Below are positions 1-6,284 of a stretch of 14,758 nt of DNA, in pieces. How positions within the stretch are numbered: the stretch's first letter is position 1; every line of letters begins with the position of its first letter. Source of the DNA: Candidatus Nesterenkonia stercoripullorum (lineage in GTDB: Bacteria; Actinomycetota; Actinomycetes; Actinomycetales; Micrococcaceae). Where the stretch lies: contig DXGD01000422.1 in assembly GCA_019114115.1 (NCBI GenBank), positions 1-14,758 of the forward strand. Direction: 5' to 3'. A program made the translations under genes and the position numbers. The notes beneath the pieces are model-generated. The model was not told the DNA's origin and did not search any database. It was given only the letters and a program-made list of their open reading frames with translations.

Positions 1-1092
1 CTGGGCACTGTCCCCCACGCTGCCCTGCGCGCTGTCCTCCACGCCGTCCTGCGCGGCGGCGACCACAGCCCCCACCCGCGTGAACCCCTGCGGAAGCGCG
101 GCATCGGCGGGGAACGTGGCCAGCAGCGCATAATCTTCGCCTCCGGCGCGCACCCACTGCCCGTGGCGCTGCGGGTCCTCAAGGGCCTGTGCCATGGGGG
201 CCAGGTCCTGCGCCCAGAGATCGAGCTGTTCCTCGTCGAAGATGATGCGCACTCCGGATGCTCGCTCCAGGCGAGCGGCGTCGCGCCGAAGGCCATCGGA
301 AATGTCCAAGCCAGCAGTCGCACCGCCGCGTACCGCCGCTGGTCCGGAGCGCAGCGGCGGCGCGGGCCGGAGTTGCGCCGCCCGGCACTGGTCGAGAAGC
401 TCCTGAGGCAGTGCTGCGTCCTTCAGGTGCGCCATGCGCTCTCCCGACGACGACGCCTCCAGATAGGCCAGGCCCGCTGCGGCACGTCCGAGAGTCCCGG
501 CCAGTGCCACCTGATCCCCCGCACCGGCGCCATCACGCCGCAGCGGCGCATGACCCGGTGGAATCGTCCCGACTGCGGTAATGCTCACGGAGATCACATC
601 GGAGGCGCCCAGGTCTCCCCCGATGATCCGAGCATTCGCTCCCCCTGGCTGCTCCCCGGCATGCTTGAGGCCGCGGTAGAACTGCCGGACCCACTCCAGT
701 GTGGTCGCGCCCGGCAGGGACAGGCTCACCAGCAGGACCGCGGGGACGGCTCCCATGGCATTGAGATCGGAGAGGTTCTGCGCGGCGGCCTTGATGCCGA
801 TGTCGAATCCGGAGGCATCGGCGTCGGCCCACCACCTCAGCCGGAAATCCTGGTCCTGGCTCATCGTGTCCGTGCTCATGACCACCGCCGGCGCAGTGCC
901 TGCCGGGCCGTTGACGTCGAGCACCGCGGCGTCGTCGCCGATGCCGAGGAGCACTGTGGGAGCAGATTCTCCGTCTGCGGAGCCTGGGCAAGGGGCGGGA
1001 TGCGCGGAGTCCTGAGCTGCGAGCGCTTCGGCGATCACCGCGACCACGGCGTCTTCCCCCGCAGCGGCCACTGTTCGAGAGTACTCGGTCAT
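1..1092 (-). CDS. thiL: Thiamine-monophosphate kinase ThiL (3' end beyond window)
   Basis: This gene phosphorylates thiamine monophosphate to thiamine diphosphate with ATP, the last step of cofactor synthesis in the cytoplasm. The reading frame is open from the ATG at 1092 to base 1, with 364 codons visible and no stop. Family signatures appear in order: GIGDDAAVL (about residues 50-58, metal/ATP binding), STDTM (73-77), the NLSDLNAMGA stretch (106-115), IIGGDL with SVSITAVG after it, LDISDGL, and GGEDYALL near the C-terminus. The usual HF after the STD motif reads DF. The visible length already exceeds the usual 310-340 residues, because a repetitive Ala/Gln/Asp/Gly-rich stretch lies at the C-terminal side (see the repeat at 6-53). 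The start lies 4 bases after the anti-sigma stop, so it is probably translated from the sigma-factor transcript. No TPP riboswitch is visible upstream. Function is confident from the motifs; the true C-terminus is unseen. Confidence 0.93.
   Translation of the reverse strand, partial: MTEYSRTVAAAGEDAVVAVIAEALAAQDSAHPAPCPGSADGESAPTVLLGIGDDAAVLDVNGPAGTAPAVVMSTDTMSQDQDFRLRWWADADASGFDIGIKAAAQNLSDLNAMGAVPAVLLVSLSLPGATTLEWVRQFYRGLKHAGEQPGGANARIIGGDLGASDVISVSITAVGTIPPGHAPLRRDGAGAGDQVALAGTLGRAAAGLAYLEASSSGERMAHLKDAALPQELLDQCRAAQLRPAPPLRSGPAAVRGGATAGLDISDGLRRDAARLERASGVRIIFDEEQLDLWAQDLAPMAQALEDPQRHGQWVRAGGEDYALLATFPADAALPQGFTRVGAVVAAAQDGVEDSAQGSVGDSAQ
6..53 (-). repeat. Tandem 24-bp repeat inside thiL 3' region
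   Basis: Two adjacent 24-bp units (6-29 and 30-53) match at 20 of 24 positions. In the thiL frame they encode octapeptides AQDGVEDS and AQGSVGDS. Bases 1-5 resemble the end of a further unit (CTGGG against CTGCG), so the array may continue past the window edge. It falls between the GGEDY motif and the expected C-terminus of ThiL, where the family normally has no such insertion. Confidence 0.7.
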
Positions 1093-1096
1093 ACGT

Positions 1097-1873
1097 TCAG
1101 TCTTCCTGCTCAGCGACGGGCACCTCGGCAGCGGCCATGAGCGCCCCCTCGACGCTGCGCACTTCCACGCGCTGGACGTCCTCGCGGAGCACGGCACCGT
1201 TCATCCGGCAGTCGATATCCACCTCAGTGCCGAGGAACGTACCGGAGTCCACGTCCTGCCCCGTGCCATCCACGAGCACCACCTCGAACTCTTCCCCCAC
1301 TGGCAGTCCTTCCATCTCCAGAACGGTCTCTGTTCCCCAGGTGTGGGCCACGAGAAAGCCCTCCACCTGGATATCTGCTGCTTCTTCGACAAACTCGACG
1401 TCCTCCTCGGCGCCGAGCGTGCCTGGCGGGCCCTGCGGGGGCCGCTCGCTGAGCGCCTGCCCGCCAAGGGCCAGTCCCGCACCTGCCAGGGCACAGACCG
1501 CGGCCGCTGCAGCCAGTCGCCCGACGTTCCGCGGCCTCTGGCGGGGCGAGCTGGCTGGCGCCACAGCGTCCGTGTCGCTGGGCAGACTCGTTTCGCTCGT
1601 TCGCCCCGGTTCACTGGTGGGGCCCGAATCGCTCGCTAGCCCGATCACCGTCTCCCGCAGTCGAGCGGGGGGCAAGGAGTCATCCCAGGGGCGAGGCACG
1701 CCTTCGGTGTGTTTCATGGTCTCTCGCAGTGCGCTGACCTGCGCCTGGGCTGAGGCGTCTGCGGCGCAGATTGCGTCCAGCTCACGCTGCTCGCTCTCGG
1801 AGAGCGTCCCGCGCAGATCCCCTCCCACCAGTTCGGCGAACCGCTCAGCGTTCGATGCGGCGTCGTACGTCAT
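1097..1873 (-). CDS. Membrane anti-sigma factor, RskA-like, without zinc ligands
   Basis: A 258-residue single-pass membrane protein, presumed to hold the upstream sigma factor inactive at the membrane until an external signal releases it. Residues 1-60 form the cytoplasmic sigma-binding region, shaped like other anti-sigma N-termini (AERFAELVGGDLRGTLSESE). The HxxxCxxC zinc motif is absent: only C36 lies in the relevant helix. A Ser/Pro/Thr-rich linker (about 80-112) leads to one membrane segment at about 119-139, rich in Ala, Gly and Leu. The outer part (about 165-250), with strands such as FLVAHTWGTETVLEMEGLPV, resembles the RskA C-terminal domain. Its ATG overlaps the sigma stop codon (ATGA), which implies translational coupling. 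Function is inferred from architecture and position; an unrelated membrane protein is possible but less likely. Confidence 0.8.
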   Translation of the reverse strand: MTYDAASNAERFAELVGGDLRGTLSESEQRELDAICAADASAQAQVSALRETMKHTEGVPRPWDDSLPPARLRETVIGLASDSGPTSEPGRTSETSLPSDTDAVAPASSPRQRPRNVGRLAAAAAVCALAGAGLALGGQALSERPPQGPPGTLGAEEDVEFVEEAADIQVEGFLVAHTWGTETVLEMEGLPVGEEFEVVLVDGTGQDVDSGTFLGTEVDIDCRMNGAVLREDVQRVEVRSVEGALMAAAEVPVAEQED

Positions 1874-2409
1874 GACGGGCCTCCCTCCGATGCCAGTTCT
1901 TGCCGAAGCGCTCTGAGTCCGTAGAAGGTGCGAGACCGCAGCGTCGCTTCCGGCACGTCAGTCACCGCTGCCAGCTCGGCATAGCTTACTCCCGAGACGT
2001 GTATGGCCAGAATCGCCTGGCGATGCTCCGCAGACAGAGCGCTCAGGGCCTCGAGGAGGATGAGACTCTGCTCGGGGTCCTCAGCCACGGACGCCTCAGA
2101 ACCCCGGTGCGTCGTCTCAACCGGCAGCGGGACTCGTGACTGCTGGCGGTAGGCGTCCTTCACCACGTTGCGGGCGATGGCGAACAACCAGGTTCGAAGG
2201 GACGCCCTCGCTCCATCGAAGCGATCGCGGGCACGCCAGACACGGGTGAAGACTTCCTGCACGCATTCCTCCGCGGCGCCCGGATCGCGCAGGGCGTTGA
2301 GGCAGAACCCGTACAGCTCGGCTCCGTGCAGGTCATATGCGGAGGCGAGATCCAGAGTCTCTTGAGCCGGGTCTGACGCCCCGGGCCGGGAGCGGCGAGA
2401 GTGGTTCAC
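1870..2409 (-). CDS. ECF-type RNA polymerase sigma factor
   Basis: A 179-residue ECF (group 4) sigma factor that would direct RNA polymerase to a small set of promoters. Sigma region 2 spans about residues 24-91, with AEECVQEVFTRVWRARDRF and the following SLRTWLFAIARNVVKDAYR marking 2.1-2.4. Region 4 spans about 116-171, where SYAELAAVTDVPEATLRSR is the helix-turn-helix. It resembles the SigK/SigL type that pairs with membrane anti-sigma factors, and such a factor follows with an ATGA overlap. The start is ambiguous. I chose GTG at 2409, with a weak GAAAG upstream. A TTG at 2448 would add 13 Ser/Cys/Thr-rich residues without family resemblance. The out-of-frame ATG at 2467 is not usable. Likely targets are its own operon and the divergent surface-protein genes (inference). 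Confidence 0.88.
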   Translation of the reverse strand: MNHSRRSRPGASDPAQETLDLASAYDLHGAELYGFCLNALRDPGAAEECVQEVFTRVWRARDRFDGARASLRTWLFAIARNVVKDAYRQQSRVPLPVETTHRGSEASVAEDPEQSLILLEALSALSAEHRQAILAIHVSGVSYAELAAVTDVPEATLRSRTFYGLRALRQELASEGGPS

Positions 2410-2564
2410 GGTCGTCGCTTTCGTCGTGGTGCTGTGGCAGCAGGACAAAAATAGTGAGCTGTTTCATATAAATATCTCATACCGTTCAACGCGACCGCCT
2501 TCACCTGCGTATCCCCTCATGACAGGCACCACACGGTGACCGTCAGAGACGAGAGGACACGAAG
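2410..2564. promoter_or_regulatory. Divergent promoter region between sigma factor and CHRD gene
   Basis: 155 bases between the two divergent starts, with a clearly AT-richer core at about 2445-2482. A TTGAAC-like sequence on the minus strand overlaps the 9-bp palindrome CGTTCAACG (2484-2492), which could serve as a -35 element, but no convincing minus-strand -10 follows at proper spacing. An 11-bp palindrome, ACGGTGACCGT (2533-2543), lies in the presumed 5' leader of the CHRD gene. The CHRD ribosome binding site GAGAGGA (2551-2557) sits 7 bases before its ATG. Confidence 0.5.
2488..2510 (+). promoter_or_regulatory. Possible ECF-type promoter for the CHRD-sortase pair
   Basis: AAC at 2488-2490, then 17 bases, then CGT at 2508-2510, matching the general AAC / CGT spacing of ECF-dependent promoters. 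Such short cores occur often by chance. The position, about 55 bases before the CHRD start and next to the sigma gene, is what makes it plausible. Confidence 0.3.
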
Positions 2565-3335
2565 ATGTCAGCACACACTCGCACAACGTCCCCGCTGAAG
2601 CGCCCGCGCACAGTGGCTGCGGTCGCCGGAGCTGGAGCACTCGCGCTGATGGCGTCGGCCGCGCCGGCTCACGCCGAGGACACATACAACACTGAGGTGG
2701 AATGGCCGGATCACTTCACCAGCGCCTACACCGTGATGGCCGGACCTGGCGCCGTCGTCGACGGAGACGGCGAGCCCTCCCCCGGCCAGGAGGGAGCTGC
2801 CGGCGACTTCATGTTCTGGGTCAATTCCGATACTGACGTCATCTGCTACGACATCACGCTCACCGGGGTGAGCGGGGACTACGAGAGCCCTGCTGCCACA
2901 GCCACCCATATCCACGACTCAGCAGAGGGGGAAGCCGGTCCACCTCGCCTGGCCTTCCCAGACCCCATGCCCGTGGGTGAAGGGCCACGTCATTCCTCTG
3001 GCTGCATGTCGGGGCCCTTCGAAGCAGGCCTTGAAGACGACGACGGCGCCGATCACGCCGAGGGCTTCACGCTGACGGAGCTGGAAGCCGATCCGGCGGC
3101 CTTCGCGGCAGATTCGCACACTGAGCAGTACCCCGACGGAGTGGTCCGGGGTCAGCTCATGCAGGTCCCAGTCGACGGTGTGGAAACCGGCGGCGGAGGC
3201 ACCGCAAGCGCCTCCGGAGAGACATCGGCTGCAGGGTTCGGCGCCTCCGGGTGGGGCGCGGCCGGACTCGGCGCCCTGGCGCTGGCCGGCGTGGGCGGCC
3301 TCGCCCTTCAGCGTCACCTGAGGGCTTCCAGCTGA
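2565..3335 (+). CDS. Secreted CHRD-domain protein with C-terminal membrane anchor
   Basis: A 256-residue exported protein. A signal peptide (KRPR at 12-15, then an Ala/Leu core) ends at a probable cleavage site AHA|ED after residue 37. The mature part carries a CHRD-type beta domain at about 45-200, recognisable from DFMFWVNSDTDVICYDITLTG, the HIH at 115-117 and the closing GVVRGQLMQ. Two cysteines, C94 and C147, could form a disulfide. A Gly/Ser/Ala-rich stretch (206-228) leads to a membrane segment at about 229-248 and a short basic tail (QRHLRASS). This is the architecture of a sortase substrate, but no LPXTG or LAXTG is present; VETGG at 206-210 is the nearest candidate. The sortase gene starts one base after its stop. 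The ligand or role of CHRD in bacteria is not known to me. Start chosen by the GAGAGGA site. Confidence 0.85.
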   Translation: MSAHTRTTSPLKRPRTVAAVAGAGALALMASAAPAHAEDTYNTEVEWPDHFTSAYTVMAGPGAVVDGDGEPSPGQEGAAGDFMFWVNSDTDVICYDITLTGVSGDYESPAATATHIHDSAEGEAGPPRLAFPDPMPVGEGPRHSSGCMSGPFEAGLEDDDGADHAEGFTLTELEADPAAFAADSHTEQYPDGVVRGQLMQVPVDGVETGGGGTASASGETSAAGFGASGWGAAGLGALALAGVGGLALQRHLRASS

Positions 3336-3336
3336 G

Positions 3337-4092
3337 ATGGTCTCCCCCGTGGTGAGTGCTCGACATCGCACGAGCAGGTACGCGGCTATCACGGCCGGTG
3401 CACTCCTCCTCGGGTCCCTCGCCGGGTGCGCTGACGCAGCCCCCGAGGAGGGACCCGAGGGCCACGCCGTTGGGGTCCCAGAACGCGGGGCCGCAACGGG
3501 CGGGGACTCGTCCCCTGAGGGCGCCGGGAACCCCCGGGACGACCCGATCGACTCGCGCAGCGACCGTCAGGACCCGGAGACCACCGCCGATGCTTCACAC
3601 GGTGAGGCTCTCGAGCTGGACGACGCCGCTGCCCCGAGCCCGGGGATCGACCCCACGCAGCTGTCCATACCGTCCTTGGACCTCGAGGCGGAGAACCTGG
3701 TAGACCTGGGAATCGCTGAGGACGGAACGATGGAGGTCCCCGAGGATTGGGACGCTGTCGGCTGGTTCACCGACGGCGGGGCTCCCGGGGGTCCGGGCCC
3801 CACTGTCCTGGCAGGTCACGTGGACTCCACGACGGGGCCCGCAGTGTTCTACGACCTGAACAGGCTCGCCCGTGGCGACGCAGTCGAGGTCACGGACGAA
3901 GAGGACACTGTGCACGAATATGTCGTGGATCGGGTGGAGGAGCACGCGAAATCTGATTTCCCGACCCACGACGTCTTCGGCGCTTCACCCCAGGACGAAC
4001 TGCGCCTGATCACCTGCGGCGGGGAGTTCGACACAGCCGCGAACAGCCACGAGGAGAACCTCATAGTCTTCGCCAGCCCACGAGGCAGTTGA
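3337..4092 (+). CDS. Class F sortase, predicted lipoprotein, atypical active site
   Basis: A 251-residue putative sortase, probably acting on the CHRD protein encoded one base upstream. The N-terminus has a basic patch, a hydrophobic core and a lipobox LAGC (Cys31), so membrane anchoring through lipid is likely. A disordered acidic linker covers about 32-105. The sortase fold follows: SIPSLDLEAENLVDLGI, then TVLAGHVDS with catalytic His161, and LRLITCGGEFD with catalytic Cys227. Class F enzymes usually end with an arginine about 12 residues after the Cys, in a pattern like SYRDNVVV. Here the matching stretch is SHEENLIV, with Glu239 in that place. I checked this from the codons. It may use another residue, or be weak or non-catalytic. 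The length is normal for the family. Fold assignment is firm; activity is not. Confidence 0.9.
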   Translation: MVSPVVSARHRTSRYAAITAGALLLGSLAGCADAAPEEGPEGHAVGVPERGAATGGDSSPEGAGNPRDDPIDSRSDRQDPETTADASHGEALELDDAAAPSPGIDPTQLSIPSLDLEAENLVDLGIAEDGTMEVPEDWDAVGWFTDGGAPGGPGPTVLAGHVDSTTGPAVFYDLNRLARGDAVEVTDEEDTVHEYVVDRVEEHAKSDFPTHDVFGASPQDELRLITCGGEFDTAANSHEENLIVFASPRGS

Positions 4093-4219
4093 GGATCCGC
4101 ATCCGAGCCGGGGAGGGATAGGCATCGCGATGCCGCAGCCCAGCCTGTCCTGCTTGGCCAAGGAGGTCAGGCCCGGCACCTGAGCACAGTCACTGCCTGC
4201 CACGACTGGCTGCCACGAG
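4093..4219. other. Intergenic stretch with a 14-bp palindrome
   Basis: No gene seen between the sortase stop and the terminator hairpin. The only clear structure is the perfect 14-bp palindrome GGCATCGCGATGCC at 4121-4134, without a T-run after it. It could be a binding site, a weak hairpin or chance. Confidence 0.4.
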
Positions 4220-4264
4220 AAACAGGAATGCCCAGACCATTCAATGGTCTGGGCATTCCTGTTT
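4220..4264. terminator. Perfect 22-bp inverted repeat, likely bidirectional terminator
   Basis: Arms 4220-4241 and 4243-4264 are perfect reverse complements around a single C at 4242, giving a very stable hairpin. In the plus direction it ends in GTTTACTT, a moderate T-run; in the minus direction the arm ends in TTT. It lies between the convergent sortase gene and the tRNA unit, where a terminator for both is expected. Confidence 0.85.
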
Positions 4265-4284
4265 ACTTACCGTATTTTACTCGG

Positions 4285-4357
4285 TGACCCCAGCGGGATT
4301 CGAACCCGCGTTACCGCCGTGAGAGGGCGGCGTACTAGGCCGCTATACGATGGGGCC
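4285..4357 (-). tRNA. tRNA-Glu (anticodon CTC)
   Basis: A 73-base cloverleaf. The acceptor arm GGCCCCA pairs with TGGGGTC (one G-T pair), with discriminator A at 4285. The anticodon arm CCGCC / GGCGG encloses CTC in its loop, and the T arm has the standard GGTTCGAATCC core. CCA is not encoded (the bases after the discriminator are CCG). It is the second tRNA of the unit, 81 bases after tRNA-Gln, and ends 20 bases before the terminator hairpin. It decodes GAG, the dominant Glu codon in GC-rich genomes. Confidence 0.97.
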
Positions 4358-4372
4358 TTATTCATAAGTAAA

Positions 4373-4390
4373 GCTTCCCGCTTGGGAAGC
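4373..4390 (-). other. Hairpin in spacer between the two tRNAs
   Basis: A 7-bp stem, GCTTCCC / GGGAAGC, with a 4-base loop. On the minus strand it is followed by TTTACTT, so it could be a weak attenuator that lowers tRNA-Glu relative to tRNA-Gln, or an RNA-processing signal. A second 7-bp stem, AAGCCTG / CAGGCTT with loop CAAAT, lies at 4418-4436, next to the 3' end of tRNA-Gln. Confidence 0.45.
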
Positions 4391-4438
4391 AGAAAATAGC
4401 TTATCAGCTATCTTCGAAAGCCTGCAAATCAGGCTTCG

Positions 4439-4510
4439 CTGGGCTACTAGGACTCGAACCTAGAACGACGGTACCAGAAACCGCTGTGTTGCCGATTACA
4501 CCATAGCCCA
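4439..4510 (-). tRNA. tRNA-Gln (anticodon CTG)
   Basis: A 72-base cloverleaf. The acceptor arm TGGGCTA pairs with TAGCCCA, and the discriminator is G at 4439. The anticodon loop TTCTGGT carries CTG and the T arm contains GGTTCGAGTCC. The U1-A72 pair is typical of bacterial tRNA-Gln. It is the first tRNA of the unit, about 70 bases downstream of the predicted transcription start. Confidence 0.96.
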
Positions 4511-4549
4511 CTATGTAGTTGCTCGTAGCACGACCAGAACATCCCTCTG

Positions 4550-4582
4550 CCCGGCTGGCGTTCTGCAACGCCGCGCGCCGGG
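4550..4582 (-). other. Composite hairpin in the tRNA leader
   Basis: Outer stem CCCGGC (4550-4555) with GCCGGG (4577-4582) and inner stem GGCGTT (4557-4562) with AACGCC (4567-4572), separated by a small bulge. It sits at the predicted start of the tRNA transcript. There is no T-run after it on the minus strand, so it is more likely a leader or processing structure than a gltX terminator, though slowing of gltX read-through cannot be excluded. Confidence 0.5.
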
Positions 4583-4587
4583 TATTT

Positions 4588-4616
4588 ACTGTACACGATG
4601 CCCTGGCCGTGCTCAA
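4588..4616 (-). promoter_or_regulatory. Sigma70-type promoter for tRNA-Gln/tRNA-Glu
   Basis: On the minus strand, -35 TTGAGC (4611-4616) and -10 TACAGT (4588-4593) are separated by exactly 17 bases. The predicted start is near 4581, giving a leader of about 70 bases before tRNA-Gln. It begins 7 bases past the gltX stop codon, so the tRNAs need not depend on gltX transcription. Confidence 0.75.
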
Positions 4617-4622
4617 ACCGGA

Positions 4623-6176
4623 TCAGTTCCGGGCCGCGAACTCCCTGCTGAACCGGTCGATGCGCGCCAGCGTGGCAGCACGTCCGAGCAGCTCGATGGA
4701 CTCGAAGAGCGGCGGCGAGATCCGTCGTCCGGAGATGGCGGAGCGGACCGCGCCGAAGGCTTTGCGGGGCTTGAGCTCCAGCTTCTCGATGAGCGCGTGC
4801 CGCAGTGCAGCCTCGACAGACTCTGTCGTCCAGTGCTCGTCAGCAATGGCGTCCAGCGCCTCACGAGAAGCCGCAAGCGTCTCCTCGACACCCTCTCCCA
4901 GCCCGCTGAAGGCCTTATCCTCGATCACCAGCTCATCGTCTGCGGTGAACAGGAAGCTGAGCATATCTGCTCCCTCTGCCAGCAGGGCGATGCGCTCCTG
5001 CACCAGAGGTGCACCACCGTCGAGCAGGCGTCCTTCGCGGTCGTTCAGCGACTCCCCCACGGCTCCCAGTGCCTGCAGATAGGGCACCAGGCGGTCGCGG
5101 AAATCCTGGGCTTCAAGAGCGCGAATGTGCGTGCCGTTGATCGCCTCGGCCTTCTTCACATCGAACCGCGCCGGGTTGCCCAGCACATCGTGGATGTCGA
5201 AGTTCTCCACGAGCTGGTCCACGGTGAAGATATCCTCGTCCGCGGAGAGCGACCAGCCCAGCAGGGCCAGGTAGTTCAGCAGCCCTTCCGGGGTGAAGCC
5301 GCGGTCACGGTGCAGGAAGAGATTGGATTCCGGGTCTCGCTTCGAGAGCTTCTTATTCCCCTCTCCCATCACGTACGGCAGGTGGCCGAAGGCCGGCTGA
5401 TAGCGCGCCACCCCGATGGCGTGAAGCGCCCGGTACAGCCCGATCTGCCGGGGCGTCGAGGAGAGGATGTCCTCGCCGCGCAGCACATGGGTGATCTCCA
5501 TCAGCGCGTCGTCCACCGGATTGACCAGGGTGTAGAGCGGCTGCCCATTGGCGCGGGCGACGACGAAGTCAGGCGTCGAGCCGGCCGCGAACGTGATATC
5601 GCCGCGTACGACGTCGGTGAAGGTGATGTCCTCGTCCGGCATGCGGAAGCGCAGCACTGGCTCGCGGCCCTCCGCCCGGTACTGGGCGATCTGCTCAGCC
5701 GAGAGGTCCCGATCGTAGTTGTCGTAGCCGAGCTTGGGGTCCCTGCCAGCCTCGCGGTGCCGCGTCTCGACCTCCTCCGGAGTGGAGAAGGCCTCGTAGA
5801 CATATCCTGCCTCCTGCAGCTGAGCAAGCACATCCTGATAGATGCCACCGCGCTCAGACTGGCGGTACGGCTCGTGCGGGCCACCGACTTCCACGCCCTC
5901 GTCCCAGCCGATGCCGAGCCAGCGCAGCGCCTCGAGCAGCTGCTGATAGGACTCCTCGGAGTCACGCTTGGCGTCAGTGTCCTCGATGCGGAAGACGAGC
6001 GTGCCCCCCATATGCCGTGCATAGGCCCAGTTGAACAACGCGGTACGGATCAGGCCCACATGCGGGGTCCCCGTGGGGGAAGGGCAGAAGCGCACCCGCA
6101 CCGGGGAGGTGAGGTCGTTCCTGGCCGCACCGGGAATCACAGGAATATCAGCAGGGGGAGCAACAGAGGCGCTCAT
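4623..6176 (-). CDS. gltX: Glutamyl-tRNA synthetase
   Basis: A 517-residue class I aminoacyl-tRNA synthetase that attaches glutamate to tRNA-Glu. In actinobacteria lacking a glutaminyl-tRNA synthetase it also mischarges tRNA-Gln, for later amidation by GatCAB (family knowledge; GatCAB is not in the window). The catalytic domain begins [15 protein letters not shown], with the HIGH equivalent HVGL at 39-42. The KMSKS equivalent is KLSKR at 276-280. Other markers are FRIEDTD (62-68), HVLRGEDIL (230-238) and the C-terminal anticodon-binding helices. The N-terminus has about 25 extra residues before the core. AAGGAG lies 12 bases before the ATG, a long but usable spacing. Both tRNA substrates are encoded directly downstream on the same strand. 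It follows the FAH-family gene after 108 bases, which hold a small hairpin (6271-6283) and no clear promoter. Confidence 0.97.
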   Translation of the reverse strand: MSASVAPPADIPVIPGAARNDLTSPVRVRFCPSPTGTPHVGLIRTALFNWAYARHMGGTLVFRIEDTDAKRDSEESYQQLLEALRWLGIGWDEGVEVGGPHEPYRQSERGGIYQDVLAQLQEAGYVYEAFSTPEEVETRHREAGRDPKLGYDNYDRDLSAEQIAQYRAEGREPVLRFRMPDEDITFTDVVRGDITFAAGSTPDFVVARANGQPLYTLVNPVDDALMEITHVLRGEDILSSTPRQIGLYRALHAIGVARYQPAFGHLPYVMGEGNKKLSKRDPESNLFLHRDRGFTPEGLLNYLALLGWSLSADEDIFTVDQLVENFDIHDVLGNPARFDVKKAEAINGTHIRALEAQDFRDRLVPYLQALGAVGESLNDREGRLLDGGAPLVQERIALLAEGADMLSFLFTADDELVIEDKAFSGLGEGVEETLAASREALDAIADEHWTTESVEAALRHALIEKLELKPRKAFGAVRSAISGRRISPPLFESIELLGRAATLARIDRFSREFAARN

Positions 6177-6284
6177 AGTGGAAGAAGACTCCTTAGACGA
6201 CTAACGACGACGGCGACCGGGACCCCGGCACGAGTGCGGATCCGCGGCGCGTGGCCGAGCATGACACTGACCAGCAGCGCTGGA

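Noticed and set aside
163..1140. Plus-strand 325-codon frame over thiL
   Set aside because: The minus strand carries all ThiL motifs in one open frame; the plus product is low-complexity Arg/Gly-rich.
1137..1916. Plus-strand 259-codon Ser/Thr-rich frame over the anti-sigma gene
   Set aside because: Its Ser/Thr/Pro composition is the reverse reading of the acidic, Ala/Gly-rich anti-sigma gene; no start site support.
1870..2448. TTG start at 2448 for the sigma factor
   Set aside because: The added 13 residues look non-coding, there is no ribosome binding site before the TTG, and GTG 2409 begins close to conserved sequence. Not fully excluded.
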